Shown here one piece after another: positions 33,232-41,998 of a DNA stretch of 64,000 bases. Under the pieces are notes generated by a model. That model was given only the letters and a program-made list of their open reading frames with translations, was not told where the DNA came from and did no database searches. The translations under genes were made by a program, and so were the position numbers. This DNA comes from LLD-282 sp964395835 (GTDB taxonomy: Bacteria > Pseudomonadota > Gammaproteobacteria > Berkiellales > Berkiellaceae). The DNA is taken from positions 38,329 through 102,328 of the forward strand of contig CAYNBJ010000006.1 of the NCBI GenBank assembly GCA_964395835.1. Reading direction: 5' to 3'. Each line of letters begins with the position of its first letter. Position 1 is the first letter of the stretch.

Positions 33232-35196
33232 TTATCCGTGTACAATTCTATCTTCAGAAAAAGTAATATCGGTTTTTGAGCCTTCAATCATGAGAATATC
33301 CCCTTCTTGCAAAATGACATCACCCTGAGGCTCTTGGCTGGTACGAATCCCTCTCCGAGTAAAGGATCGAATGACAGCAGGAAAAGATTTTGATTTGACA
33401 GTATCTACTGTTTGACCACAAGCAAAACACTCGGCAGAAATCACTACAGCATGTAAAATAGTAGCGCTCATCTCAGGCATGCGCTGAGGTGCCTGATAAA
33501 AAAACCTCATCATTTGATAACGATAACTTTTTATATGTGCAATTTTTTGCTGAACCAGATCAACCGGCAAGCCCAATAACAAAAGCATATGCGAAGCGAT
33601 CATCAACGATCCTTCTAAAGCTTCCGGAATGACCTCTGTAGCACCAGATTGCTGTAATGTTGTCAAATAACGATCATCTCTGGTTCGTACTAAAACAGGG
33701 ACAGTGGGATGATGTGAGCGAATGAGCTTCAGCATTCTTCGAGCACGATGTGCATCATCAAAAGTAATGACAATCAAACGCGCATGAATTAATCCAGCTG
33801 AAAGCAAAGTTTCTTCTTTTGTTGCATCGCCATAATAGATAGGTTCCTGCGCATTAAGAGCCTCAGCCAATCTCTCAGGATCGTTTTCAATCCCTACAAA
33901 ATCAATATTTTCTTGCTCCAAAAACAAAGCGAGAGATTGGCCTGTGCGTCCATATCCACATAAAATGACATGATCTCGCATCTGTCTGTGATTGACGACA
34001 TCATCAAGTGCAATAGGTTTTGTTTTGGCCACTTTTTTCAAAAAAATCTGTGCTATTTTTTCGCTTTTTCTAATTAAAATAGGGGCAACACCGATAGAAA
34101 AAATGACGACCGAAGTAATAATATTCAATAACTCTGGGCTGAGCAAAGCGCTTGATGTTTCAATCGCCAAAATCGCAAACCCAAACTCGCCTCCTTGCGC
34201 AAGAGCAAGACCGGCTTTAAATGCCGTCACGCGATCATGGTTGCCGACAAAGCGCGCCAAAAGATAGACAACGAGTGTTTTAATGACAACGAGCGCGATC
34301 ACCAAAGAGAAAATTGTATAAAAATGCATAATCAATATGTAAGGTTGCAAATGAATCCCTACAGTCACAAAGAACAATCCCAGTAAGACATCGCGAAACG
34401 GCTGAATATCGCTTTCTATCTGATGAGCATACTGTGTCTCGGCTAACATTACCCCTGCTAAAAAAGCACCTAGCTCTTTGCTCAGCCCAACCATGTCCGT
34501 CACAGCACCTGATAAAAGTGCCACTAGTAAGGTTGCGAGCATAAAAAGCTCTGAGGATTTTGCAGAAGCAACAATATGATACAAAGGACGCAAAATAAAT
34601 CGCCCAGCTACTAAAAGGCCTGAAACAACTAAAATGGCTGTTGGGAGCAAAGTGTACAAATCAGACGATGAAAACCCAGCATGTTGCCCAGCTTCGCCCA
34701 AAGAAGGAATAATAATTAAAAATGGAACCGCGGCTAAATCCTGAAATAATAAAATACTTAAAACTAATTGCCCATATCGCGACTGCAACTCTCCCTGCTC
34801 AAGCAATTGCTTTGTCACAACGGCAGTAGAAGACAAGGTTAAGGCTCCAGCAACAGCAATCGCGCCACCAAGAGACAAGCCAAATCCATAAAAGCCTATC
34901 CCAATAATAATAAGAGTCGTGAGTAAAACTTGACCGCCACCAAGAGTAATCAGATTTCTTCGCATAGAGATCAGCTTTGGAACCGATAGCTCCAGCCCAA
35001 TCATGAATAACAAAAACACGACTCCAAATTCAGAAATCGTTTCTAACTCAGGGCGAGCTTGAACAAAACCTAACCAATTAGGAGAAACCAACATCCCTGT
35101 TAATAAGTATCCCAAAATTGCAGGCAAAGAAAACTTGCGCAATAACGACACTGAGAACACACTGATCAGAAGAATGATTAATAGGTCTTGAAACAT
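33232..35196 (-). CDS. Kef-type monovalent cation:proton antiporter (CPA2)
   Basis: This 654-residue protein has about 12 hydrophobic segments of the Na_H_Exchanger fold (about 1-385), beginning 'MFQDLLIILLISVFSVSLLRKFSLPAILGYLLTGML'. A TrkA-N nucleotide-binding domain follows, with 'DHVILCGYGRTGQSLALFLEQENIDFVGIENDPERL' as its Rossmann motif, and a TrkA-C domain ends it. That is the KefB/KefC layout (potassium efflux gated by nucleotide or glutathione adducts). Homology begins at ATG 35196 with GGGAG upstream; the open frame beyond lies in the intergenic region. No KefF/KefG ancillary gene is adjacent, so the exact ion and trigger are uncertain. Confidence 0.88.
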   Translation of the reverse strand: MFQDLLIILLISVFSVSLLRKFSLPAILGYLLTGMLVSPNWLGFVQARPELETISEFGVVFLLFMIGLELSVPKLISMRRNLITLGGGQVLLTTLIIIGIGFYGFGLSLGGAIAVAGALTLSSTAVVTKQLLEQGELQSRYGQLVLSILLFQDLAAVPFLIIIPSLGEAGQHAGFSSSDLYTLLPTAILVVSGLLVAGRFILRPLYHIVASAKSSELFMLATLLVALLSGAVTDMVGLSKELGAFLAGVMLAETQYAHQIESDIQPFRDVLLGLFFVTVGIHLQPYILIMHFYTIFSLVIALVVIKTLVVYLLARFVGNHDRVTAFKAGLALAQGGEFGFAILAIETSSALLSPELLNIITSVVIFSIGVAPILIRKSEKIAQIFLKKVAKTKPIALDDVVNHRQMRDHVILCGYGRTGQSLALFLEQENIDFVGIENDPERLAEALNAQEPIYYGDATKEETLLSAGLIHARLIVITFDDAHRARRMLKLIRSHHPTVPVLVRTRDDRYLTTLQQSGATEVIPEALEGSLMIASHMLLLLGLPVDLVQQKIAHIKSYRYQMMRFFYQAPQRMPEMSATILHAVVISAECFACGQTVDTVKSKSFPAVIRSFTRRGIRTSQEPQGDVILQEGDILMIEGSKTDITFSEDRIVHG

Positions 35197-35569
35197 TATG
35201 CTTTTCTCCCGAGAGGTCTTAGAATCATAGGTAATTGTGTGATTATACCATAAATTGTCTCTTATCGATCGCATCCAAGAGATATTAAGTTGATATAAGA
35301 AGGCACGATCTAATATAATGATAGACAAAAGCTTCAGATTCAGCGATGTTCTCAACGATAATCGTTGTTTCCGATTTTTCAGGTGAAAAATCGAAATGAA
35401 GCGAAAGTTTATGATTAGAATCTTATCTAAACTGCTATGTATTGTATCGTTGAAACAGACTATTTTCAATTTGATGAGGCACACTCATAACAGCCCATCT
35501 TTTTGAAAAACATATACTTTCTCAAGAAGAGCTTATCCCTCTTCCGATCCTGCTGTTCAAGGAGATATT
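35197..35569. promoter_or_regulatory. intergenic region with two tandem palindromes between divergent genes
   Basis: This 373-base gap separates the Kef-type gene and aroK, which point away from each other, so it must contain their promoters. CAACGAT (35353-35359) and ATCGTTG (35361-35367) form a 15-base palindrome around one A. Right after it, CGATTTTTC (35372-35380) and GAAAAATCG (35385-35393) form a nine-bp stem with loop AGGT. The second could act as a hairpin; the first looks more like a protein-binding operator. Nothing else is recognised. AAGGAG ahead of the aroK ATG (near 35560) is a strong ribosome binding site. Confidence 0.45.
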
Positions 35570-36094
35570 ATGAGACCATTAAATTTATACCTCGTAGGGC
35601 CAATGGGTGCAGGAAAAAGCACAATCGGAAAACACCTGGCAAGAGAGCTAAATATTGAATTTTATGACACAGATCAAGTCATTGAAGAACGCTCTGGAGC
35701 TGATATTGGCTGGATCTTTGATGTTGAAGGCGAAGATGGCTTTCGTAAAAGAGAGCGCAAAGTTATCGATGAACTATCGCAACGCGTAGGCATTGTTTTG
35801 GCAACAGGTGGCGGAGCTATTTTAGATCCTGAAAACAGGAATCGTTTAGCAGCACGCGGAACAGTCGTATATTTATATACAACAGTTGAACAACAAATGA
35901 AAAGAACTATGCGCGACAAACGTAGACCAGAATTACAACAAGAAAATTTTGGATCTGACGACATGCTTGAACTCATGCAAGAACGTGACCCGCTCTACAG
36001 GGAAATTGCAGATATTATTGTAGAAACAGATGGAAGAACAGTACGCTCAGTTGCTGCAGAAGTCATTCGCATGTTGGATGAAGTAATGAGTTAA
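35570..36094 (+). CDS. aroK: shikimate kinase I
   Basis: AroK phosphorylates shikimate at the 3-OH in aromatic amino-acid synthesis. The 174-residue protein has Walker A 'GPMGAGKST' (10-18), the shikimate-binding 'DTDQVIEERSGADIGWIFDVEGEDGFRKRE' (D34 and R58 region), 'LATGGGAI' and the lid 'MRDKRRPELQ', all normal for AroK; 'DEVMS' ends the protein. A strong AAGGAG precedes the ATG. It faces the secretin gene tail-to-tail with three bases between them, unlike the usual pilQ-aroK-aroB same-strand order; aroB does not follow here. Confidence 0.96.
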   Translation: MRPLNLYLVGPMGAGKSTIGKHLARELNIEFYDTDQVIEERSGADIGWIFDVEGEDGFRKRERKVIDELSQRVGIVLATGGGAILDPENRNRLAARGTVVYLYTTVEQQMKRTMRDKRRPELQQENFGSDDMLELMQERDPLYREIADIIVETDGRTVRSVAAEVIRMLDEVMS

Positions 36095-36097
36095 CCG

Positions 36098-36928
36098 CTA
36101 GTAACATTCCGCTAAAATAATCAACTGACTCTTCGAGCCCTGATCATAATGAAAAAATGGAATTAGGGCCTGAGGTAGTATTTTCAAAAACGACAAAGAC
36201 CCCTGATCATGGACCCAGCTCCACTGCCCAGCACTGCCTAAAAATACAAGCTGATTTCTTTCAATAGGGATTTTGGTTTTCAACACATTAGATTGACTTG
36301 GCATCGCATGATTATCCAACGACCTTAATGACATTTTTTGAGAAAGCTCCAATTCTAGTGCCAATCCACTTTGGCCCTCTTTATAGATTTGTAGGACCAA
36401 TGTGAGGTCTATTTGCTGAGAATTTTGCGCCTGATTTCCCGACAAACGAAAATCATCACATAAATGCAGAAACGATTTCTTTCCTGTTTGTGTCACAAGA
36501 CGCGGGCTAGCAATGAGCGTCACACCATGGGTACGCTCCATCTCTAGCAATAATGCTGCGATGCCTTCTTTCCAATTTTTCAGAACATGTGCACTTTCAT
36601 ACAGAAGATGAGATAAAAAATTTTCAATTTCATGCTCCTGCACAACCAAACAATATAACGTAATTGTATAAGTTGGCTTGGGAACATCCATCAGCTGAAC
36701 CCACGACTCTAAAAGACTCAAATCGTTTTGATTCGAAGCAATCAACAATAAAGATGCACTTTGCTCTATAGGACAAATCCTACATTTAGTACAGGGTAAT
36801 TTAGAAGCTTGTGTATACTCATGCGCTGCAGTGTGTTGCAACACATAGGACTTAGAATAGGTTCTGTTGAGATTTTCTTTCAATTGATTTCGCATTGCAG
36901 GCTCAGCGCAAGACAATGAAAGTAGCAT
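36098..36928 (-). CDS. shortened secretin, PilQ/HofQ-like
   Basis: The protein (276 residues from ATG 36928) carries a late secretin N-domain ('SASLLLIASNQNDLSLLESWVQLMDVPKPTYTITLYCLVVQ') and the secretin pore signature 'GVTLIASPRLVTQTGKKSFLH' (SPRLVT at about 143-148), then 'TLVLQIYKEG' and 'IPIERNQLVFLGSAG' strands. It is far shorter than PilQ (about 600-700) or HofQ (412). The start is odd: AGGAGG lies 15 bases before ATG 36928, and the frame is open on to an ATG at 37036 inside the neighbouring gene. A CxxCxxC cluster (C46, C49, C52) precedes the N-domain. It may be a minimal DNA-uptake pore or a decaying remnant. Confidence 0.72.
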   Translation of the reverse strand: MLLSLSCAEPAMRNQLKENLNRTYSKSYVLQHTAAHEYTQASKLPCTKCRICPIEQSASLLLIASNQNDLSLLESWVQLMDVPKPTYTITLYCLVVQEHEIENFLSHLLYESAHVLKNWKEGIAALLLEMERTHGVTLIASPRLVTQTGKKSFLHLCDDFRLSGNQAQNSQQIDLTLVLQIYKEGQSGLALELELSQKMSLRSLDNHAMPSQSNVLKTKIPIERNQLVFLGSAGQWSWVHDQGSLSFLKILPQALIPFFHYDQGSKSQLIILAECY

Positions 36929-37223
36929 GAAAAACGATATTATCCTCCTGAGGATAACAAGACCATGAAGAATCCAGAATCGTATTGTGATCTTCAAGAA
37001 ATTGAAAAAATTTTGCATATTCACTGCGCGGTACAATCCATTTGAGGGTCCATTTGTGTTCCATCATATCTATATGCGATTTTGAAGGGAGCTGCATCTG
37101 ACAGGTCACCAAGTTTCCACCATAAGACTCAAGCACCCCTGAAAATATTTCACAATGCTGATCGGCATTTTCAGCGTAATTCCAACTCAAGAGAAACAAC
37201 GCTGTCAGAATTTTTATGATCAA
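36903..37223 (-). CDS. small exported protein, possibly PilO/HofO-like
   Basis: This 106-residue protein starts with a signal-like segment (MIIKILTALFLLSWNYAENA). The remainder has the alternating pattern 'HKWTLKWIVPRSEYAKFFQFLEDHNTILDSSWSCYPQEDNIVFHATFIVL', which resembles the ferredoxin-like domain of PilO/GspM-type proteins: strand, helix ending in 'FLEDH', two strands. Position between a PilN-like gene and a secretin fits PilO/HofO. Homology is too faint for certainty. It overlaps the upstream gene by 53 bases and the secretin by 26, which is extreme even for this genome and points to strong translational coupling or compression. Confidence 0.5.
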   Translation of the reverse strand: MIIKILTALFLLSWNYAENADQHCEIFSGVLESYGGNLVTCQMQLPSKSHIDMMEHKWTLKWIVPRSEYAKFFQFLEDHNTILDSSWSCYPQEDNIVFHATFIVLR

Positions 37224-37605
37224 TTTTTAATATTTTATAGTGATAAAGCTCCTGAGGCCAGAGTATTGTGATTACAGAGAAATCACAAGGTTTTTCTATA
37301 AGCATTTCACAAAAATATTTTTCTTTTTTCATAGAAAGTTTTTTTAAAAAACAACAAGAAGGGACATCGGTCTCTATCCGATCTATGACTTTTAAAGAGC
37401 ATTGATGCTTTTTTATATATGCATAGCGTCGATTTTTCTGTAACTGTTGATTATATGATGTTAACTGCTCTTGATGTTTTACAGAATCCGACAAAGGTCT
37501 CTCTTTTTTTTTCAATGAGGAGAGCAAGCCTGCTAAAAAAATACCAATCACAATATAAACAACTATAAAAACAAAACGATAAAAAGATTCGTGTTTTTTA
37601 AACAT
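37171..37605 (-). CDS. membrane-anchored protein, possibly PilN/HofN-like
   Basis: This 144-residue protein has one N-terminal membrane helix (about 10-30, 'FVFIVVYIVIGIFLAGLL'), a charged coiled coil (about 31-60, 'SLKKKERPLSDSVKHQEQLTSYNQQLQK') and a small alpha/beta domain. This layout is that of PilN/HofN, an inner-membrane alignment protein of type IV pili and DNA uptake. The sequence match is weak, so the call leans on topology and on its place as first gene before PilO-like and secretin genes. ATG 37605 is chosen; an ATG at 37632 would add nine residues. No pilM, pilB or major pilin genes are nearby. Confidence 0.5.
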   Translation of the reverse strand: MFKKHESFYRFVFIVVYIVIGIFLAGLLSSLKKKERPLSDSVKHQEQLTSYNQQLQKNRRYAYIKKHQCSLKVIDRIETDVPSCCFLKKLSMKKEKYFCEMLIEKPCDFSVITILWPQELYHYKILKIDHKNSDSVVSLELELR

Positions 37606-37625
37606 GATTGTATTTCTCAGATCAT

Positions 37626-37654
37626 ATGGCATCGCTCACACAAAGCGATGCCAT
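37626..37654. terminator. strong hairpin between atpC and the pil-like cluster
   Basis: ATGGCATCGCT at 37626-37636 and AGCGATGCCAT at 37644-37654 form an 11-bp perfect stem with a seven-base loop. It lies about 120 bases past the atpC stop in the direction of transcription and overlaps the upstream end of the PilN-like gene. No T run follows on the minus strand, so it may protect the atp mRNA 3' end or cause weak termination. Confidence 0.45.
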
Positions 37655-37776
37655 CCTTCTCCACAGAGATGTGCGCTTGTTAAGAAAACATCCGCAAAGC
37701 CTGATCAAATTTTGAAGACTTGATATAACGTAAATTCACTCAAAAAACCAATCACCAATGTGACACGTCATTTTAA

Positions 37777-38175
37777 TTATTTTAAACGGTCCCCAGCACC
37801 TTTAATGGACTGCAAATCAATAAAATAACGAGACAACTCGGAATACAAATCGTGGAAAGATTTTTTCTTTTGCCGATCCTGAGCCATAGGATTTTGAGAT
37901 AAAGCATTTTTTTTGTGCGAGAGTGGAGTTTCTGAACATCTGTCTGCCAGAATCACAACATGATTATTACGCACTTCTACAATACCACCTAAAGTGAAAA
38001 ATTGATGCTTTTTTTCATGCTGCTGATATTCAATCACGCCTTGCAAGACTGATGCGATAAATGGTGCATGGTCTTTTAAAATACCCACCTGTCCTGCAGG
38101 ACCAGAAAACTTTATAAAATCAATATTCGCTTCTAAAAAGACACCCTGTAGAGACACGACAAGCAATCGTAGCAT
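37777..38175 (-). CDS. atpC: ATP synthase epsilon subunit
   Basis: Epsilon caps the F1 central stalk and can inhibit ATP hydrolysis. The 132-residue protein has the N-terminal beta sandwich ('FIKFSGPAGQVGILKDHAPFIASVLQGVIEYQ', about 21-52, and 'FFTLGGIVEVRNNHVVILADRCSE') and a short helical tail. It is the last gene of the atp operon and shares one base with the atpD stop. The tail (about 88-132) is less conserved, so inhibitory control may differ from E. coli. A hairpin lies downstream at 37626-37654. Confidence 0.93.
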   Translation of the reverse strand: MLRLLVVSLQGVFLEANIDFIKFSGPAGQVGILKDHAPFIASVLQGVIEYQQHEKKHQFFTLGGIVEVRNNHVVILADRCSETPLSHKKNALSQNPMAQDRQKKKSFHDLYSELSRYFIDLQSIKGAGDRLK

Positions 38176-39569
38176 TAAGCGGTCTCCATTAATTTAGCTT
38201 TTTCAAAAGCTTCCTCAATTGAACCTACCATATAAAAAGCCTGTTCAGGAAGATGATCAGCATGCCCTGCCAAAATAGCCTCAAAACCAGTAATCGTTTC
38301 TTCTAAGGTCACGTATCGCCCTGGAGTTCCAGTAAAGACCTCAGCAACAAAAAATGGTTGTGATAAAAACTTCTGAATTTTTCTGGCACGATAAACTAGA
38401 ATTTTATCTTCAGCGGAAAGTTCGTCCATTCCTAAGATCGCAATAATATCTTTCAGCTCTTTATAACGTTGTAAAACACCCTGTACAGAACGCGCCACCT
38501 GATAATGACGCTCCCCTACAATCAAAGGATCAAGTTGGCGAGATGTAGAATCTAAAGGATCGATCGCAGGATAAATACCTAATTCAGCGATTTGACGAGA
38601 TAACACAATTGTGGAATCCAAGTGCGCAAATGTTGTTGCAGGGGATGGATCTGTTAAATCGTCAGCCGGTACATACACGGCCTGTATTGAAGTGATAGAA
38701 CCCGTTTTTGTAGAAGTAATCCGTTCTTGTAAGCGTCCCATTTCCTCAGCTAAATTTGGCTGATAACCCACAGCAGATGGCATACGCCCCAAAAGTGCCG
38801 ACACCTCTGTACCCGCCAAAGTGTATCGATAAATATTATCAATAAACAACAAAACATCTTTTTCTTGATCACGAAAATGTTCTGCAATGGTCAGTCCGCT
38901 GAGCGCAACGCGCAAACGCGCTCCGGGTGGCTCATTCATTTGACCATAAACCAGGGACACCTTCGATAAAACATTAGATGCCTTCATCTCATGATAAAAA
39001 TCATTACCCTCTCTGGTACGCTCACCTACCCCAGTAAAGACAGAACAGCCATTATGAGCAACAGCGATATTACGAATCAGTTCCATCATATTCACTGTTT
39101 TACCAACTCCTGCACCTCCAAAAAGCCCCGCTTTCCCGCCCTTCACAAGAGGAGCAATCAAATCGATCACTTTAATCCCTGTCACAAAAATTTCGACCGA
39201 AGCTTGTAAGGATTCATATGCAGGTGGATCTTGATGAATACTTCTTTTTGGCCCATCGATGGGTCCTTTTAAATCAATAGGATCGCCCACAACATTTAAA
39301 ATGCGACCTAATGTCCCTTCACCAACGGGCACTTCTATCGGACAACCGCGTGAAATCACAGTCATGTCTCTTTGTAAACCATCTGTAACACCGAGGGAAA
39401 TTGCCCGAACAACCCTATCTCCCATAGAGGACTGAACCTCTAGTACAACTTTCTCTTTTTTGTCTGTTTGCACATCCAAAGCATGATAAAGTAAAGGTAA
39501 ATCTCCTTCTGGAAACTCAACATCGACAACAGCACCGATAATCTGTTTAATGCTCCCTTTAACCGACAT
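38175..39569 (-). CDS. atpD: ATP synthase beta subunit
   Basis: Beta holds the catalytic nucleotide site of F1. The 464-residue protein has 'GLFGGAGVGKTVNMMELI' (P-loop at about 150-157), the catalytic glutamate region 'GVGERTREGNDFYHEM', Walker B 'KDVLLFIDNIYRYTLAG', and 'ALLGRMPSAVGYQPNLAEEMG' as in other beta subunits. The usual 'FIDNIFRFT' reads FIDNIYRYT. Length is normal. It lies ten bases after atpG. All key residues look intact, predicting an active enzyme. Confidence 0.97.
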   Translation of the reverse strand: MSVKGSIKQIIGAVVDVEFPEGDLPLLYHALDVQTDKKEKVVLEVQSSMGDRVVRAISLGVTDGLQRDMTVISRGCPIEVPVGEGTLGRILNVVGDPIDLKGPIDGPKRSIHQDPPAYESLQASVEIFVTGIKVIDLIAPLVKGGKAGLFGGAGVGKTVNMMELIRNIAVAHNGCSVFTGVGERTREGNDFYHEMKASNVLSKVSLVYGQMNEPPGARLRVALSGLTIAEHFRDQEKDVLLFIDNIYRYTLAGTEVSALLGRMPSAVGYQPNLAEEMGRLQERITSTKTGSITSIQAVYVPADDLTDPSPATTFAHLDSTIVLSRQIAELGIYPAIDPLDSTSRQLDPLIVGERHYQVARSVQGVLQRYKELKDIIAILGMDELSAEDKILVYRARKIQKFLSQPFFVAEVFTGTPGRYVTLEETITGFEAILAGHADHLPEQAFYMVGSIEEAFEKAKLMETA

Positions 39570-39579
39570 ATTTCTTCTC

Positions 39580-40446
39580 CTAACATGATACAGCGGATGC
39601 GCCGCTAATAATTTCTATAATTTCTTGAGTAATAGACGCTTGCCTAGCCTTGTTATAACGCAACCTCAAATCTTGAATAAATCGCTGTGCATTATCTGTT
39701 GCTGCTTTCATTGCAACCATTCTAGCTGCCTGCTCTGACGTATAATTTTCCAAAACAGCCTGATACAAAACAGATTCCAAATACCGAATAAGAATGATGT
39801 TCAGAAGGTCTGAAGAATTTTCATCAAAAATATAGGACGTCTCATGGGTCATTTGTGAAGAAAATTTTTCATGCTGTAAAGGAATGAGCTGCTCTAATAT
39901 AGGCTGTTGAGTGATGGCATTTTTAAAGACATTAAATGCGAAAACAATTCTATCTACAACACAACTTTCATACATATCAATGATCACACCCAAGAGCGCT
40001 ATCAAGTCTTCCAGTGATGGAGTATCATCCATATGGTCTAACGATAAGGGAATATCCACATCTGCATGCTTAAAAAAATTAATCGCTTTGGACCCAACTG
40101 GAACCACCAACACTCTACGCCCTGCAGCCTGTTGCGCAATGATATCCTTCACAACCTGTTTAAACAAGTTGTTATTTAACCCTCCACATAAGCCTCTTTT
40201 GGAAGAAAAAACAAGATATAATATTGCATTCGGTTCACGCTCTTGCAATAAAGAATGACTCAGATCGCCTTGTTGCACCAAATGAATAAGAAGTTTTTGG
40301 ATCTCATTTTTATAAGGGCGAGCACAAAGCATTGCATCTTGTGTCTTCTTGAGCTTAGATGCAGCCACAAGCTGCATCGCTAAAGTGATTTTTTTTGTAT
40401 TTTGAATTGAGCGAATTTTTGAACGAATAACCTGTTGTTTACTCAT
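39580..40446 (-). CDS. atpG: ATP synthase gamma subunit
   Basis: Gamma is the rotating central shaft. The 288-residue protein starts 'RSKIRSIQNTKKITLAMQLVAASKLKKTQ', the conserved N-terminal helix with the 'I-x-x-T-x-K-I-T' motif, includes 'SSKRGLCGGLNNNLFK' (about 80-95) and ends with 'VAMKAATDNAQRFIQDLRLRYNKARQASITQEIIEIISGA', the C-terminal helix that sits in the beta ring. Length equals E. coli. Its start overlaps the atpA stop by four bases (ATGA). Confidence 0.96.
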   Translation of the reverse strand: MSKQQVIRSKIRSIQNTKKITLAMQLVAASKLKKTQDAMLCARPYKNEIQKLLIHLVQQGDLSHSLLQEREPNAILYLVFSSKRGLCGGLNNNLFKQVVKDIIAQQAAGRRVLVVPVGSKAINFFKHADVDIPLSLDHMDDTPSLEDLIALLGVIIDMYESCVVDRIVFAFNVFKNAITQQPILEQLIPLQHEKFSSQMTHETSYIFDENSSDLLNIILIRYLESVLYQAVLENYTSEQAARMVAMKAATDNAQRFIQDLRLRYNKARQASITQEIIEIISGASAVSC

Positions 40447-41993
40447 GCAAAAACTCCTTGCTCTTTTGCATCGCTTAAAATTGTTTCTAAATTTTTTATT
40501 GTTTCTGGGGTGTATTGAGGATGCGCTGTAATTTCATCTACGATTTTTTTGTAATGATGAATTGCAAATTCATAGAGACGATTCTCAACAAAAGAAATTT
40601 TGTCTTTTGGCACGCTATCAAAAGCACCCTTTTCCAGTGAAAAAAGCATCAATGCTATTAAAGAAACAGCTAATGGCTGATATTGTTTTTGTTTTAACAA
40701 CTCAACCACTCTCTCTCCACGATCTAATTGTTTTTTTGTTGCATCATCTAAATCAGAAGCAAACTGCGCAAATGCAGCAAGCTCGCGATATTGTGCAAGA
40801 ACCAATCTCACTTTAGATCCTAATTTTTTTATTAGGTCAGTTTGGGCAGCCCCACCGACTCGCGAAACAGATAAACCAGGATTCACTGCAGGGCGAATGC
40901 CTGCGTAAAACAAATCAGTTTCTAAAAAAATCTGACCGTCTGTAATAGAAATCACGTTCGTAGGAACAAACGCTGAGACATCTCCAGCTTGGGTTTCAAT
41001 AATGGGTAATGCGGTCAAAGAGCCTGTTTTCACCGCTAGAAAATCTGGACCTTGTGTTCTTTGAATATATTCAATAGAAACACGTGCTGCTCGCTCTAAT
41101 AAACGTGAATGAAGATAAAAAATATCTCCAGGATATGCTTCTCTTCCAGGTGGCCGACGCAATAACAAGGAAATCTGACGATAAGCCCATGCATGTTTTG
41201 TGAGGTCATCATAGATAATCAATGCATCTTCACCGCGATCGCGAAAATACTCACCCATAGCACATCCTGCATATGGAGCAATATACTGCAAAGCTGCTGA
41301 ATCTGAAGCACTCGCATTAACAATGACCGTGTTCGCAAGAGCACCATACTCTTTCAGCTTTTGTTGAATATAAGACACGGTAGAGTTTTTTTGACCAATA
41401 GCAACATAAACGCAACGAACACCACTACGTACCTGATTAATAATCGTATCAATTGCTATTGCTGTTTTTCCAACTTGACGATCACCAATAATCAACTCTC
41501 TTTGTCCAAGACCAACTGGTACCATAATATCGAGCGCCTTAATCCCTGTAGGCAAAGACTCGGAAACAGAAACACGATCAATAACACCAGGTGCTGGTCG
41601 CTCTATTTCTAAAAAATCATCAGCGACAATCTCGCCAAGCCCATCAATCGGCAGGCCCAAAGGATTGACAACACGTCCCAAAAGACTCGGTCCAACTGGG
41701 ACCTTTAACAGCTCTTCACTGCTATATACAATATCTCCCTCTTTGATTTCAGAGCTATCCCCTAAAACCATCAAACCAACATTGTCATATTCTAAATTCA
41801 TAACAAGAGCAAGAATTTTTTTATCGCCGATAAAGACCTTTTCAGCAACCATTGCCTGTCTGAGGCCATAAGCCACAACGATAGAATCGGTCATTTTTAA
41901 AACATAGCCAACTTTTTGTAATTTCAGATTTTCATCAAGCTCTTCAATGTTTTTTTGCAAAGCCAATGCAATATCTTCTGCGTATGATTTCAT
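40443..41993 (-). CDS. atpA: ATP synthase alpha subunit
   Basis: Alpha forms the non-catalytic sites of the F1 hexamer. The 516-residue form starts MKSYAEDIALALQKNIEEL at ATG 41993; the frame is open upstream to 42074, but that part overlaps atpH and has no similarity. The P-loop 'GDRQVGKTAIAIDTI' is at about 171-178 and the arginine-finger region 'RVGGAAQTDLIKKLGSKVRL' is intact. 'YIAPYAGCAMGEYFRDRGEDALIIYDDLTKHAWAYRQ' is the Walker B block. It follows atpH by five bases. Confidence 0.97.
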   Translation of the reverse strand: MKSYAEDIALALQKNIEELDENLKLQKVGYVLKMTDSIVVAYGLRQAMVAEKVFIGDKKILALVMNLEYDNVGLMVLGDSSEIKEGDIVYSSEELLKVPVGPSLLGRVVNPLGLPIDGLGEIVADDFLEIERPAPGVIDRVSVSESLPTGIKALDIMVPVGLGQRELIIGDRQVGKTAIAIDTIINQVRSGVRCVYVAIGQKNSTVSYIQQKLKEYGALANTVIVNASASDSAALQYIAPYAGCAMGEYFRDRGEDALIIYDDLTKHAWAYRQISLLLRRPPGREAYPGDIFYLHSRLLERAARVSIEYIQRTQGPDFLAVKTGSLTALPIIETQAGDVSAFVPTNVISITDGQIFLETDLFYAGIRPAVNPGLSVSRVGGAAQTDLIKKLGSKVRLVLAQYRELAAFAQFASDLDDATKKQLDRGERVVELLKQKQYQPLAVSLIALMLFSLEKGAFDSVPKDKISFVENRLYEFAIHHYKKIVDEITAHPQYTPETIKNLETILSDAKEQGVFA

Positions 41994-41998
41994 TATAA

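Noticed and set aside
36928..37036. Longer secretin start at ATG 37036
   Set aside because: It would overlap the upstream gene by 134 bases with no homologous residues; 36928 or a nearby rare start is more likely.
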